Positions 18,901-26,703 of a DNA stretch of 64,000 nucleotides are shown here, one piece after another; the first letter of the stretch is position 1; every line of letters begins with the position of its first letter. Made by a program: the position numbers and the translations under genes. This DNA comes from Tunturibacter empetritectus (GTDB lineage: Bacteria; Acidobacteriota; Terriglobia; Terriglobales; Acidobacteriaceae), in NCBI RefSeq assembly GCF_040358985.1, contig NZ_CP132932.1:992001-1056000 (forward strand), written 5' to 3'. A model generated the notes under the pieces. It was not told where the DNA came from, did no database searches, and was given only the letters and a program-made list of their open reading frames with translations.

Positions 18901-21900
18901 GCCATCCATAAATTGGACGGTTCCACTCAACGCTCCCGAACTACCCGCCACCGTAGCGGTGAACGTCACGGGAGCTCCAACCGGTGTCGTCGAAGCGCTC
19001 GCAGTCAGAGTGGTGGTCGTCGTTGCCTTTACAACAACCTGCGTAATCGCAGGCGACGTACTCGTTCCGTTATAAGCATCTCCGGAGTAGGCTGCGGTCA
19101 AAGTATGAGGCCCAACCGTCAGAGTAGACAGCGAAATCGTGCCAAGCCCTGCCGCGTTGATTGGGCTCGAACCCAAAGCAGCCGAGCCGTCATAGAAAGT
19201 AACCGATCCAGTAGGAGCGGATCCATTCCCCGTCACAGTAGCGCTCAAAGTAACCGGCAACCCCGCTGTGGATGGGCTTCCAGAGGTCGAAAGCACAACT
19301 CCCGTTGTCGCCTGTTGCACCGTCAAAGTCAACGAGGGAGTCGTTCCAAGGTTATTGTTATCTCCTCCATAGACGGCTGTAATCGAATGAGTTCCCGTGG
19401 AGAAAGAAGGCACCGTAAAGCTCGCGACGCCCTGCGCATTCAGAGCCGCCGTACCAAGCACCGTCGTTCCATCCATAAACGTCACAACGCCTGTAGGAAC
19501 GCCTCCATTGCTCGTGATCGAAACCGTGAGCGTGTCACTCTTCCCCGCGATCGACGGGTTGGCAGACGCAATCAGCGTGCCCGACGTGACCGCCTGCTGC
19601 ACCTTCTGCACAATCGTGGTGGAGATACTCCCGGCATAGATGGAAGATCCGCCGTAGATCGCAAAAATCGTGTGCTGCCCAACTGCCAGCGAGTTCAGAG
19701 TGATCGTCACCGTACCCCCGCTAACCGTCGCAGCGCCAAGTGTCGTCGTCCCATCCATAAACGTCACGGTTCCAGTGATCGGGCTCGATGGGACCGATGA
19801 CTTAGGTGTGATCGTCGCATTCAGTTGAATACTCGATCCGGCGGGCGCTGTGCTCGCGTTTGAAGTGACCGCCGTCGTAGTATTGATTTGCTCGATGGTC
19901 TCCTGCACCGGCGCGGAGGAGCTAGCGCCATTGTTTGCATCGCCTCCATACACGGCACGAATCGAGTGCGCCGCAACAGACAAAGTGGAAAGAGTAAGAG
20001 CAGCCGCGCCATGAATGTCCAGGGTCAACGTACCCAGAACCGTAGTGCCCTCCTGAAAGGAAATCGTGCCGGTTGGCGTTACAGATCCGCTTCCCGTCAC
20101 GTTCGCCGTAAAGGTAACAGCAGTCCCAAAAGATACATCCGGGTTGCTGGTAGTGAGGGTGGTCGCAGTCGAAGAAGCGACCACGATCTGATTGACCGTG
20201 TTCGACGTACTCGCGATCGAATTGGCATCTCCACTGTAGCTCGCCGTAATGCGATGGGTCGTAACGCTCAGCGTGGACGTACTAAAACTAGCTGCTCCCG
20301 TTGCATCCAAATTCACCGTCCCCAGGAGAACTCCCCCATCGAGAAACCTGACGCTCCCAGTAGGAACTCCCGACGTCCCCACAACGAGCGCTGAAAAAGT
20401 CACACTGACCTGCGGAGAGGAAGGATTGAGACTCGACGACAGCGCAACCGACGTCCCATCCTTGACAATCTGAGTTACGGAGGTAGAGGTACCCGGCGCG
20501 GTATTCGAATCGCCCGCATAGCTCGCCGTAATAATGTGAGTCCCACTCGCCAGGCTTTGCGTCGGAAATAGCGCCACGCCGGCGCTATTGAGCGTAGCGG
20601 TCCCAATCGTCGCCGCCCCATCAAGAAAAGTAACAATGCCGGTCGGTGTCACTCCAGTGCTCGTCACCGCGACAGTAAACGTAACCAGCGCCCCCGTGGC
20701 AGAGGGAGAGCCGCTTGTGTTCAACGTGATGGTCGATGGATCGAGCGTCAAAACCTTACCACTGAGAGTGATCGTCTGCGGACTGGTCGGCGAATCCGAT
20801 GTAACAATAATCGTTCCCGTAACCGTGTTGCCAATCACCGTCGGCGCAAACTGAGCCCCGATGATGCAATTCAAAGCCGAAGCCATCGCCACGCTGGTCG
20901 AGCAGGTTGTAGCAACAGGATCCAGCTGCGTATTCACTCCTGGATTCAGACTGGAGATATTCAGTGGCGCGTTCCCATCGTTTTCAAGCTCTTCATCCTG
21001 TGTTGCCGAAACGCGTTGCACCCGGATCGTCGGAAAATTCAGAACCGCATTGATGCTCTTGACCAGGCGTATCCGATTGTGGAACACATCGCTGACATAA
21101 AGATTTCCCGATCCATCGAGCGCCATTCCATAGGGTCCATACATGCCCGCTCCAGTCGCCGGCCCACCGTCGCCACTAAAGGACTCCTGATTGCTGCCCA
21201 CCACCGTATCGATCTCACCTGTAACAGCATTCACCTTACGAACTCTGTTGTTGCCTGCATCGGCAATATAAATATTTCCTGCCGCGTCGATCGCTGTCGC
21301 CGCCGGACTATCCAGCACAGCAGCGCTCGCTGGGCCGCCGTCGCCCGCGAACCCCGAAGTTCCATTCCCCGCAATGGTTGAAATCGTCCCATCCAGCGCG
21401 ACTTTACGCACGCTGTGATTGTTCTGATCGGCGATGTAAATCTGGCCATCAGGACCAACCGTCACACCCCACGGTCCGTTTAGACTCGCGCCTACCGCCG
21501 GCCCTCCATCCCCGGCATAAGCTGCCACACGGTTCCCCGCGAACACAGAGATAATCCCGGTAGAAAGATCCACGCGCCGGATCAGATTGTTTCCACTGTC
21601 CGCAATATAGAGATAGCCTTTCGCCGGATCGATCGCAACTGAATCAGGCGTATCCAGGTGGGCATGAATTGCAAGCCCGCCGTCGCCCGAGTACCCTTGT
21701 GCTCCCAGAACGCCCGCTATCGTCGTGATCACTCCCGTAGCCGCGCTCACCCTACGAATCGCATGATTATTGCTATCGGCAAAGTAGAGATTGCCCGCAC
21801 CGTCAAGTGCAACCGAAGTCGGCAGGCTGACCGAAGCCAGCGTCGCCAGGCCTCCATCGCCGCTGTTACCTGCGCTGCCGTTCCCAGCATAGGTCGACAT

Positions 21901-22572
21901 CAGCTGCGTACCCGCATCCACCCGCCGAATGCGATTGTTGCTCGAATCGGCAATGAACATGTTTCCCGCCGGATCCACCGCCACTCCGAATGGAAGAAAG
22001 ATCGGAGAAGACGTAGCTGGCTGCCCGTCTCCACGGTAGATCCACGACACATCCCCGGCGACCGTACTGATGATGCCAGGAATAAACAACGCAAGCGGGC
22101 CGCCACCCGTCGCCACCAGCCACGTATCTCCTAGCGGCAATCCCGAAGCGTCAAATAGAGCGACCGCACCAATATGCTGTCCAGGATATTTAGGACTGAA
22201 CGTAACCGGAAAACTGCACGTCTGCCCCACAACAAGTGTACTTCCCGTCAAACAGGAGCCAGCCCCCGAAATAGCAAAATCAAGATTGGCAACTCCTCCA
22301 GTAAGTGCGCTCACCTTCCCCAACTGACCATTCGCCGTCACGACAACCGATACCGTCTGAACAGCGGACGTGCTTCCAACCGCCGTCACCCCCGGCAATG
22401 TCACAGGAGAGGCGTAAGCGTGAGTCGCAGGAACGCCAAACAGGATAAGCGCGAAGCAGAAGTATAACTTCGCTGTAAACCGAGACCGTCCCTCGCGGCG
22501 TGTACAAGTTGGGAGGATCAGATCACCGAAGCGGCAGAAAAAGTTTCTATCAAATCGAACAGGAGCGAGCAT
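15910..22572 (-). CDS. Giant secreted protein: six NHL repeats plus fifteen Ig-like (Big_3) repeats
   Basis: This 2220-residue protein has a long basic N-terminus and a hydrophobic signal (FCFALILFGVPATHAYA). A beta domain of about 130 residues comes first. Six NHL repeats (YSGDGG...GNLYIADxxNNRIRRV) form a propeller at about residues 165-510, followed by a ~100-residue choice-of-anchor-like domain. Fifteen Ig-like repeats of ~95 residues follow, each with GxVTFxDG and HxIxAxYxGDxN. The C-terminus holds a beta segment, two hydrophobic helices flanking RSRRAGK, then TGCGG and a final strand (GTPAGTYTFNV). ATG at 22572 has GAGG upstream on the coding strand. It is probably an adhesin or surface protein. 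Near-identical repeats make copy number unstable or prone to misassembly. Confidence 0.9.
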   Translation of the reverse strand: MLAPVRFDRNFFCRFGDLILPTCTRREGRSRFTAKLYFCFALILFGVPATHAYASPVTLPGVTAVGSTSAVQTVSVVVTANGQLGKVSALTGGVANLDFAISGAGSCLTGSTLVVGQTCSFPVTFSPKYPGQHIGAVALFDASGLPLGDTWLVATGGGPLALFIPGIISTVAGDVSWIYRGDGQPATSSPIFLPFGVAVDPAGNMFIADSSNNRIRRVDAGTQLMSTYAGNGSAGNSGDGGLATLASVSLPTSVALDGAGNLYFADSNNHAIRRVSAATGVITTIAGVLGAQGYSGDGGLAIHAHLDTPDSVAIDPAKGYLYIADSGNNLIRRVDLSTGIISVFAGNRVAAYAGDGGPAVGASLNGPWGVTVGPDGQIYIADQNNHSVRKVALDGTISTIAGNGTSGFAGDGGPASAAVLDSPAATAIDAAGNIYIADAGNNRVRKVNAVTGEIDTVVGSNQESFSGDGGPATGAGMYGPYGMALDGSGNLYVSDVFHNRIRLVKSINAVLNFPTIRVQRVSATQDEELENDGNAPLNISSLNPGVNTQLDPVATTCSTSVAMASALNCIIGAQFAPTVIGNTVTGTIIVTSDSPTSPQTITLSGKVLTLDPSTITLNTSGSPSATGALVTFTVAVTSTGVTPTGIVTFLDGAATIGTATLNSAGVALFPTQSLASGTHIITASYAGDSNTAPGTSTSVTQIVKDGTSVALSSSLNPSSPQVSVTFSALVVGTSGVPTGSVRFLDGGVLLGTVNLDATGAASFSTSTLSVTTHRITASYSGDANSIASTSNTVNQIVVASSTATTLTTSNPDVSFGTAVTFTANVTGSGSVTPTGTISFQEGTTVLGTLTLDIHGAAALTLSTLSVAAHSIRAVYGGDANNGASSSAPVQETIEQINTTTAVTSNASTAPAGSSIQLNATITPKSSVPSSPITGTVTFMDGTTTLGAATVSGGTVTITLNSLAVGQHTIFAIYGGSSIYAGSISTTIVQKVQQAVTSGTLIASANPSIAGKSDTLTVSITSNGGVPTGVVTFMDGTTVLGTAALNAQGVASFTVPSFSTGTHSITAVYGGDNNNLGTTPSLTLTVQQATTGVVLSTSGSPSTAGLPVTLSATVTGNGSAPTGSVTFYDGSAALGSSPINAAGLGTISLSTLTVGPHTLTAAYSGDAYNGTSTSPAITQVVVKATTTTTLTASASTTPVGAPVTFTATVAGSSGALSGTVQFMDGSTVIGSPSLAANGTAVLSISTLIVGQHIITAVYLGDTNDAGSTSAGLTHIVSPVTGVALASSQNPVSAGANVTFTAAVGGSEPAPTGVVTFHDGSATLAAVTLNAAGVAVFNTTSLALGTHIITASYGGDANNNAALSLPLSESVQRATTQTSMAVSAITATVNSTETLTVTVTGSGGIPGGQVTFLDGTAVIGTAILSANGSASLSVSNLSLGQHTLSASYGGDTNDAASSSPAQTITVNKGAPGLTLVSSSNPSIAGLQVVFTANLSGTTVAPTGSVTFTDGTTVLGSSPIAANGSANFSTSSLSVGQHTIVATYTGDANNSAASSPGVVETIQPSTSTVTLSSNKNPALIGDAVTFAMTVSGTGSQPTGTVILRDGANSIGTTAIGASGLATLTVSNLTIGAHTLIATYNGDSSHPGSVSGPLLQTILQPTASTLISSSNPSLSGTPVTFTTVVSSSGGSPVTGSVTFRDGAVILGTSIVGASGTSTFTTNALSPGQHSIVATYSGDSVSQTSSSPVLVQTVQNSGTTTVLTTSGTPSIAGAPLTLTAQVTGKGAAPAGPVSFEDGTTVIGTASVGVNGIATLTTSSLAAGQHILLAIYEGDSNTLTSTSNPVLQNIEQRTVVALTAVSSLGTISGTSSGGALIGNPITFTASVTGSSTTPPTGLVTLSDGSTILGTASVNGSGLATFSVSTLALGPHTLTATYAGDTQNFPGTSPELTEVVLLHTSKNTLTISSSPVIENQPFTLVATLQGDAAVPPSGTVVFSSGGKTLGSATLNASGIATLTTTLGLGTYTPIATYQGDSQYLGSVSSAVSLTVIQATNFTISLNPPAMQLKTTQHNTIQLTLTSIQNFTDVLSLGCVGLPRAATCTFTSDQVSLDANGHQTISLTIDTGSPLTAGSIAKADEPSASRIALCFLPGGLILGLSLLRSRRAGKLLSGLLLALLFTGAMAITGCGGLDVHGTPAGTYTFNVTAIGAKTAVTQSAPMTLTVTQ
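16440..20745 (-). repeat. Fifteen tandem ~287-bp coding repeats (Ig-like domains)
   Basis: The stretch is made of fifteen successive units encoding the motif series GxPTGxVTFxDG, LGTAxLNxxG and HxIxAxYxGD. Units are diverged at the DNA level, so they are old duplications rather than recent slippage. The adjacent NHL part has a second set of six shorter coding repeats (about 21050-22070). Confidence 0.85.
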
Positions 22573-22813
22573 GTTTTACCTCAGGAGCTCAACGGAGATA
22601 AGGTTGCGACGTGGCTCCAAAGTCGGGGAAGAAACGCCAGAGATCGCAAGATGGAACACTGACCCTTTGGTAATCATGACTTTAGGTTTTTTCGTAACAA
22701 TGGGACATTACCCGTAAGTTGCACGAGATCTGCGACAAAGGCTCACAAGCCTCTATCGCCAGTCGCCGGATCTGCCCCCAGTTCGCATCACCTACCCGAG
22801 TTACTCGAAGAGC
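22573..22813. other. Intergenic region, presumptive promoter of the giant exoprotein
   Basis: These 241 bp lie between the giant gene and the DUF962 gene, both on the minus strand. I see no gene, repeat or clear terminator in them. The part next to 22572 carries the ribosome site for the giant protein. Confidence 0.4.
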
Positions 22814-23116
22814 CTAGGCCTTCCCACGCATCTTCGCTGCCCACCAGCGCGACCCCACCAGCAAAAATCGCCAATCCTTCAGAAACTCCGGCGGCTTCCC
22901 TTCAATCGCATGCCCTACAAACTGCAGCAGCCACCCAAAACAGAACAGCCCAACTCCCACCCACAGCAATCGGTGCCACACAATCGCTGCCATCATCACC
23001 GGCAGCGACAGCATAATAATCGGTATCCCAAACGTATGAGTCAGCCTGTTCAGCGGATGCTGGTGGCTCTCCGAATACTCCGCAATCCAGCTCTCCCAGC
23101 TACGTCCACCAAGCAT
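22814..23116 (-). CDS. DUF962 / Mpo1-like membrane protein
   Basis: This 100-residue protein is counted from the ATG at 23116 (MLGGRSWESWIAEYSESHQHP). It shows the conserved features of the DUF962/Mpo1 family: an N-terminal HxHPLNRLTHTFGIP motif with two to three His, two hydrophobic helices, and FVGHAIEGKPPEFLKDW. The yeast member Mpo1 is an iron-dependent dioxygenase in 2-hydroxy fatty acid alpha-oxidation. The bacterial role is not settled. The in-frame extension to 23152 is Arg-rich and unlikely. Confidence 0.85.
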   Translation of the reverse strand: MLGGRSWESWIAEYSESHQHPLNRLTHTFGIPIIMLSLPVMMAAIVWHRLLWVGVGLFCFGWLLQFVGHAIEGKPPEFLKDWRFLLVGSRWWAAKMRGKA

Positions 23117-23268
23117 GGCGACACCATACGCTCGCCTCCTCACCGCCCGCAATCAAAATCCTCCACATCATGGCCAAGCGGCTTTTCCCGCCTCGCCGCC
23201 GTCAAACCTTAAACATCCACATCGCAAGCCTCTCAGGCGAAGCGACGGGTGAAGGAGCAACTGTCAGC

Positions 23269-23760
23269 ATGGCTAAAGAGTGGATCGAGAATCTCGCCCA
23301 GGACATCAAGCAAAAGTCCCACGAAGCAGCCGAACAATACGGGCGCTCCCAGCACCAGGCCGGCATCATCACCACTCAGGGCAAACCCTTCTTCACCACC
23401 CTCGTCCTCACTCTCGAACAGGACATCACCGAGATCAAGCGCCAGCTTCAAGGCGACGTCACTGTCTCCGACACCACCATCCAAACCATCAAGCCCGCAG
23501 AGATCAAACTCACCCGCAGCCGCTTCCCCTGGTTCGACGCCCTCATCACCCACCAGGACTCGGTCATCCTCCTCGACTACGCCAAAGGCCTAGGCATCGC
23601 CGGCGACCCGGCCATCGATCGCAAAACCCGGCACTTCGCCTTCCAGGTCACCGACGACGACGCCCTCTACCTCCAGGACTCCTTCGGCGACAACCCAAAG
23701 CGCTTCCATCAACCCGAAGATCTCTCCAGGCAGATCGTCCAGATACTCTTCGAAGTCTAG
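23269..23760 (+). CDS. Hypothetical cytoplasmic protein
   Basis: This 163-residue soluble protein is counted from the ATG at 23269 with GAAGGAG upstream (spacing 11). The N-terminal part is helical and polar (EWIENLAQDIKQKSHEAAEQYG), and a beta-rich centre follows (FFTTLVLTLEQDITEIKRQL). There is no signal or membrane helix. I do not recognise the family. Two other in-frame starts upstream (23170) would add a basic, unlikely leader. Confidence 0.65.
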   Translation: MAKEWIENLAQDIKQKSHEAAEQYGRSQHQAGIITTQGKPFFTTLVLTLEQDITEIKRQLQGDVTVSDTTIQTIKPAEIKLTRSRFPWFDALITHQDSVILLDYAKGLGIAGDPAIDRKTRHFAFQVTDDDALYLQDSFGDNPKRFHQPEDLSRQIVQILFEV

Positions 23761-23782
23761 CCGCGCTCGCTCCCGCCGTGCA

Positions 23783-24067
23783 TCACTGCCACTGGGTGCT
23801 GTGCCGCTCCAGCCACCAGCACGCCTCATTCCCCTGCTGCGGAAAGATCGATCGGCTGCACGTCACCGGAGCTGTGCCCATATAGTCGTACTCCACCTTG
23901 CTGCCCTTCAACGGAGTAGCCAGAAACTGGTTCACCTGCACCACCCCGTAAGCCGTCCCATGCGAGACGCGCACCCGCAGCACCGCCCAATCCCCCACCC
24001 ACAACGCTCCGGCCGCAACCGCCAGCGCCACCAGCAATCGAACCACCCGCCCACTCCATCGTCCCAT
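23783..24067 (-). CDS. Hypothetical single-pass membrane or secreted protein
   Basis: This 94-residue protein has one N-terminal hydrophobic helix (VVRLLVALAVAAGALWVGDWAVL), then a beta-rich extracytoplasmic part with two Cys (APVTCSRSIF, NEACWWLE) that could form a disulphide. The family is unknown to me. It is convergent with the upstream + strand gene, whose stop lies 23 bp away. Confidence 0.6.
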   Translation of the reverse strand: MGRWSGRVVRLLVALAVAAGALWVGDWAVLRVRVSHGTAYGVVQVNQFLATPLKGSKVEYDYMGTAPVTCSRSIFPQQGNEACWWLERHSTQWQ

Positions 24068-24228
24068 CAGCCAAAGTATGGCACAGAGACGAAGTAAGCT
24101 TTGCGGCCAACGAGCCGATAACTCCTTCAGCGAAGACCGTGAACTCCCCCGCTTCGCTCAGGAAGTCGGCCTGCGTTCGGAGCCATGCGTTGCGTTCGAC
24201 CAAGAGAGAAGAGAGAGCAGAGGATCGA

Positions 24229-24843
24229 ATGAAGTTTAAAGAGTCATTGACCCGTTTGATCCTGCTCACCACGCTCTCTCTGCCATGTCTCCCGGCCCAT
24301 AACGCACACGCACAAAGCTCTCCCACCGCGACCCAACAGCTTCAGCTCTCCACCTTCGCCGGAGCCACCGGCACCTTCACCAACCTGGCCGGCGGAAAGA
24401 ACCTCGACATCACCGCCGGCGCCGACATCACCCTCCTCGCCTTACGCCGCCTCCACCCCGCCGCCGAGATCCGCGGCTCCTACCCCATCGACGAAGGCAC
24501 CACCAGCAGCCAGAAAAACTTCCTCCTCGGCCCCAAGATCGACTATCCCCTCGGCCGCCTCCACCCCTATGCCAACTTCCTCATCGGCCGCGGCGCAATC
24601 GACTATCTTAGGGGCGGCTACATCTTCGGCAACTTCCGCTACCTCAACTCCAACACCCTCGTCCTCTCCCCCGGCGTCGGCCTCGACTACAGCCTCACCC
24701 ATCACCTCGCCGTCAAAGTAGACTTCCAGTATCAGCACTGGAACACCCCCGCCGTCCCCTCCGGCAGCATCCATCCCAAAGCCACCACCCTCGGCGTCGT
24801 CTACCTCTTCGACTTCAACCCGCACCATCGCCACATGATGTAG
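24229..24843 (+). CDS. Outer-membrane beta-barrel protein (paralogue of 15344-15913)
   Basis: This 204-residue protein starts at ATG 24229 with AGAGG five bases upstream. A signal peptide (LTRLILLTTLSLPCLPAHNAHAQ) is followed by alternating strands with repeated aromatic and Gly residues (PYANFLIGRGAIDYL, LVLSPGVGLDYSL, KVDFQYQHWN) and a C-terminal VVYLFDFN strand. It belongs to the same family as the barrel coupled to the giant exoprotein. No function can be assigned beyond an outer-membrane location. Confidence 0.78.
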   Translation: MKFKESLTRLILLTTLSLPCLPAHNAHAQSSPTATQQLQLSTFAGATGTFTNLAGGKNLDITAGADITLLALRRLHPAAEIRGSYPIDEGTTSSQKNFLLGPKIDYPLGRLHPYANFLIGRGAIDYLRGGYIFGNFRYLNSNTLVLSPGVGLDYSLTHHLAVKVDFQYQHWNTPAVPSGSIHPKATTLGVVYLFDFNPHHRHMM

Positions 24844-24914
24844 CCGCAACCCAAGTTATAGAACCGCCCTCATCTTATGTAGTCGCGACCCATAATCTGT
24901 AACGACCGCGGCTT
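24838..24914. repeat. Two imperfect 38-39 bp tandem repeats at a gene end
   Basis: Units 24838-24876 and 24877-24914 share ATGTAGYCGCRACCCA and a similar 3' half. The first unit includes the last codon and the stop of the barrel gene. Confidence 0.55.
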
Positions 24915-24990
24915 ATGAAGCGCACCACTTCGCCAATATTCTCGAAACAAGCCGCGCCCAAATCGTCGCCCGCGCAGAACCATCACCCCT

Positions 24991-25170
24991 TGTTGTCATC
25001 TCCGAAGGGGATCTGCGTTTGCCTCTGCCTTTGCTGTTGTCGCTGCTTTGGCTTGTACTTTTGTTGTCATCCCCGTAGGGGATCTGCCTTTGCCTTTGCC
25101 GTTTCCGCTGCTTTTGCTTGTCCCTTTATTGTCATCCCCGTAGGGGATCTGCCTTTGCCGTTTGCCATCG
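24991..25170 (+). repeat. Three tandem hairpin repeats (period 71 and 65 bp)
   Basis: Copies begin at 24991, 25062 and 25127, each with TRTTGTCATC then a short palindrome ATCYCC-GNA-GGGGAT and a tract of TGCCTTTGCC-like sequence. A fourth copy lies at 26503-26530 with loop AAA. The loop varies while the stem is mostly kept. Confidence 0.8.
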
Positions 25171-25195
25171 AGAATCGAGGCTTTCCGAGCTAGAG

Positions 25196-25305
25196 AGAAT
25201 CTGTTTCGCTTAAGGGCACGGCTTCAGCCGTGCCGCAAGAGCCAACGCACGCAAGCAACACCTCTCTGCGAAGGCTGGAGCAAAGCCCGAAGCGCGAAGC
25301 GACAT
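25196..25305 (+). repeat. Dispersed intergenic repeat, copy A
   Basis: It starts with ATCTGTTTCGCTTAAGGG and runs through a perfect 8-bp hairpin GGCACGGC-TTCA-GCCGTGCC (25215-25234), then CACCTCTCTGC and AGCAAAGCCC. Copy B is at 26533-26690 in the same orientation. Both follow a hairpin repeat of the ATCCCC type. Confidence 0.8.
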
Positions 25306-25523
25306 TACATTGCCGTTGCCGTTGCCTTGCCCTCCTCGCCGACTGTCATCATGCGTCTTTCCGATGCCACCCCAGGGGGGCTTTCTCCTCACCCTCACTG
25401 CCACCAGAAAACACCTCGTCCTCCAGAACAAGCCCACCCAAATCGCCACCCTCTGGACTCGCCCTCTGCCATAGCGTATCTTTTTGCCGGAAGTCAAAAT
25501 TCAAAACAACCGGAGAGAAATCG

Positions 25524-26192
25524 ATGACCCGCTTAACCCGTCGCGTGTTCCCGGCACTTGCTGCATCTCTCGTCTTCACCCTTTCTGCCCCATCCATCAT
25601 CGCCCAGGAAGCCACGCCCGGTCCCACCTGGTCGCAGGAAGATACCCTCCGCATCGTCCAGCAGGTACAGAAAAAGCTTGCCGGCCTCTCCAACCTCGGA
25701 GTCTTCGACTGGCTTACCTTCGGCATTCACGGCAAAACGCTCGTCCTCAAAGGCTACGCCTCCCGCCCCGTCCTCAAGAGTGACGCCGAAAACGCCGTCA
25801 AAGGCATTCAGGGCATCGACTCCGTCGACAACCAGATCGAGGTCCTGCCCAACTCCCCCATGGACGACCGCATCCGCGCCGCCGTCTACAACCGCATCTA
25901 CACCCAGCCCTCGCTACGCAAATATAACGCCAACCAGGGCAACATCGGCCGCGCCATCGGGCCCGGAGCAGGAATCGCGCTCGCCGCCGGCGGCATCACC
26001 AACACCCCACCTATGGGCTTCCACGCCATCCACATCATCGTGAAGAACGGCAACGTCACCCTCTACGGCGTCGTGCTCAACCAGATGGACTCCTCCATCG
26101 CCGGAATGCAGGCAAACTCAACCCCCGGCGCCTTCAGCGTCGACAACGACCTCATCGTTCAAGGCTCCGCCTCCAAACCAAAAGAGAAATAA
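25524..26192 (+). CDS. Secreted BON-domain protein
   Basis: This 222-residue protein is counted from the ATG at 25524, whose signal peptide (RRVFPALAASLVFTLSAPSIIAQ) fixes the start. It has two BON domains. The first (about residues 35-110) carries FGIHGKTLVLKGYA and GIDSVDNQIEV. The second is near residues 165-222 (IIVKNGNVTLYGVVLN...FSVDNDLIV). BON domains bind phospholipid or membranes and occur in OsmY-like envelope-stress proteins. The Gly/Ala-rich segment between them is unusual. It is monocistronic, with a strong hairpin 23 bp after the stop. Confidence 0.85.
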   Translation: MTRLTRRVFPALAASLVFTLSAPSIIAQEATPGPTWSQEDTLRIVQQVQKKLAGLSNLGVFDWLTFGIHGKTLVLKGYASRPVLKSDAENAVKGIQGIDSVDNQIEVLPNSPMDDRIRAAVYNRIYTQPSLRKYNANQGNIGRAIGPGAGIALAAGGITNTPPMGFHAIHIIVKNGNVTLYGVVLNQMDSSIAGMQANSTPGAFSVDNDLIVQGSASKPKEK

Positions 26193-26215
26193 TAACTACT
26201 CCAACCCTCGTCCGA

Positions 26216-26247
26216 ATGCGGGAGCCGTCTAAAACCGGCTCCCGCAT
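26216..26247 (+). terminator. Perfect 12-bp hairpin after the BON gene
   Basis: ATGCGGGAGCCG pairs exactly with CGGCTCCCGCAT across an 8-nt loop. There is no T-run after it, so it may stabilise the 3' end rather than terminate alone. Confidence 0.6.
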
Positions 26248-26278
26248 CAAACGAACCCAAGCCCCCAGAAAGCACATT

Positions 26279-26335
26279 GTCATTCTGAATGAAGTTCCTC
26301 ACGCTTTTGTAAGCAACGCAATCGAAGAACCCGCA
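26279..26335 (+). repeat. REP-like element of the GTCATTCTGA type, degenerate copy
   Basis: It reads GTCATTCTGAATGAAGTT, then CTCACGC-TTTTGTAAGCAACGCAATCGAAGAA. The intact copy lies inverted at 32650-32702, where the central dyad is perfect. Confidence 0.7.
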
Positions 26336-26366
26336 GCATTTGCATTTACTGTTTCCTATTATCAAT

Positions 26367-26447
26367 AGCAGCTTTAATCATTCATGCGTCATCAGCGGCT
26401 TTAATCATTCGTGCGTCAATAGCGGCTTCAATCATTCGTGCGTCATC
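26367..26447 (+). repeat. Three tandem 27-bp repeats
   Basis: Units at 26367-26393, 26394-26420 and 26421-26447 share AGCRGCTTYAATCATTCRTG and CGTCAWY. They lead straight into CTGAGCGTAGCGAAGGATCC. They are too few and too closely spaced for CRISPR. Confidence 0.8.
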
Positions 26448-26502
26448 CTGAGCGTAGCGAAGGATCCCCGTATTTCGTCTTTGCATTTGCCTGTGTCTTT
26501 TT

Positions 26503-26530
26503 TGTTGTCATCCCCAAAGGGGATCTGCGG
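26503..26530 (+). repeat. Hairpin repeat, fourth copy
   Basis: TGTTGTCATCCCC-AAA-GGGGATCTGC repeats the element found three times at 24991-25170. Confidence 0.75.
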
Positions 26531-26532
26531 TA

Positions 26533-26690
26533 GAGTCTGTTTCGCTTAAGGGTAACGCTTCAGCCGTGCCGCAAGAACCAACCCCCGCAAGCGGCACCTC
26601 TCTGCAGAAGGCGAGGTCCGCCGTGAGTGTTCTTCGCTCGTTAGGGTGTCATGCCGGAGCAAAGCCCACAAGGGCGGAAGCGAAAGATTG
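26533..26690 (+). repeat. Dispersed intergenic repeat, copy B
   Basis: It matches copy A (25196-25305) from TCTGTTTCGCTTAAGGG to AGCAAAGCCC, with an insertion in the middle. The left arm of its hairpin is damaged (GGTAACGC facing GCCGTGCC). Confidence 0.75.
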
Positions 26691-26703
26691 CTATTGTCGT
26701 CCT

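Larger units (their letters stand above)
24844..25523. other. 680-bp gene-free region made of repeats
   Basis: No convincing gene is present. It holds the second 38-bp tandem unit, three hairpin repeats of the ATCCCC-GGGGAT type (24991-25170) and a longer dispersed repeat (25196-25305). Frames open across the region lack RBS and start signals. The last ~20 bp carry the ribosome site (GGAGAGAAA) of the BON gene. Confidence 0.6.

Noticed and set aside
18913..19800. 295-codon plus-strand frame inside the giant gene
   Set aside because: It is antisense to the Ig repeats and very Arg/Ser-rich; it repeats with the domain period, so it is a shadow.
16440..20745. Long tandem DNA repeats as a possible satellite or CRISPR-like array
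   Set aside because: They are coding repeats of an Ig-like domain in a single open frame.
23170..23268. Upstream extension of the hypothetical gene at 23269
   Set aside because: The added residues are Arg/Pro-rich and lack a ribosome site, whereas GAAGGAG precedes 23269.
25230..25523. 98-codon N-terminal extension of the BON gene
   Set aside because: It runs through dispersed repeat A and lies before a clear signal peptide at 25524.
26367..26447. Possible CRISPR array
   Set aside because: Only three units without spacers; the 65-71 bp repeats upstream also lack unique, equal-length spacers, and no cas gene is present.
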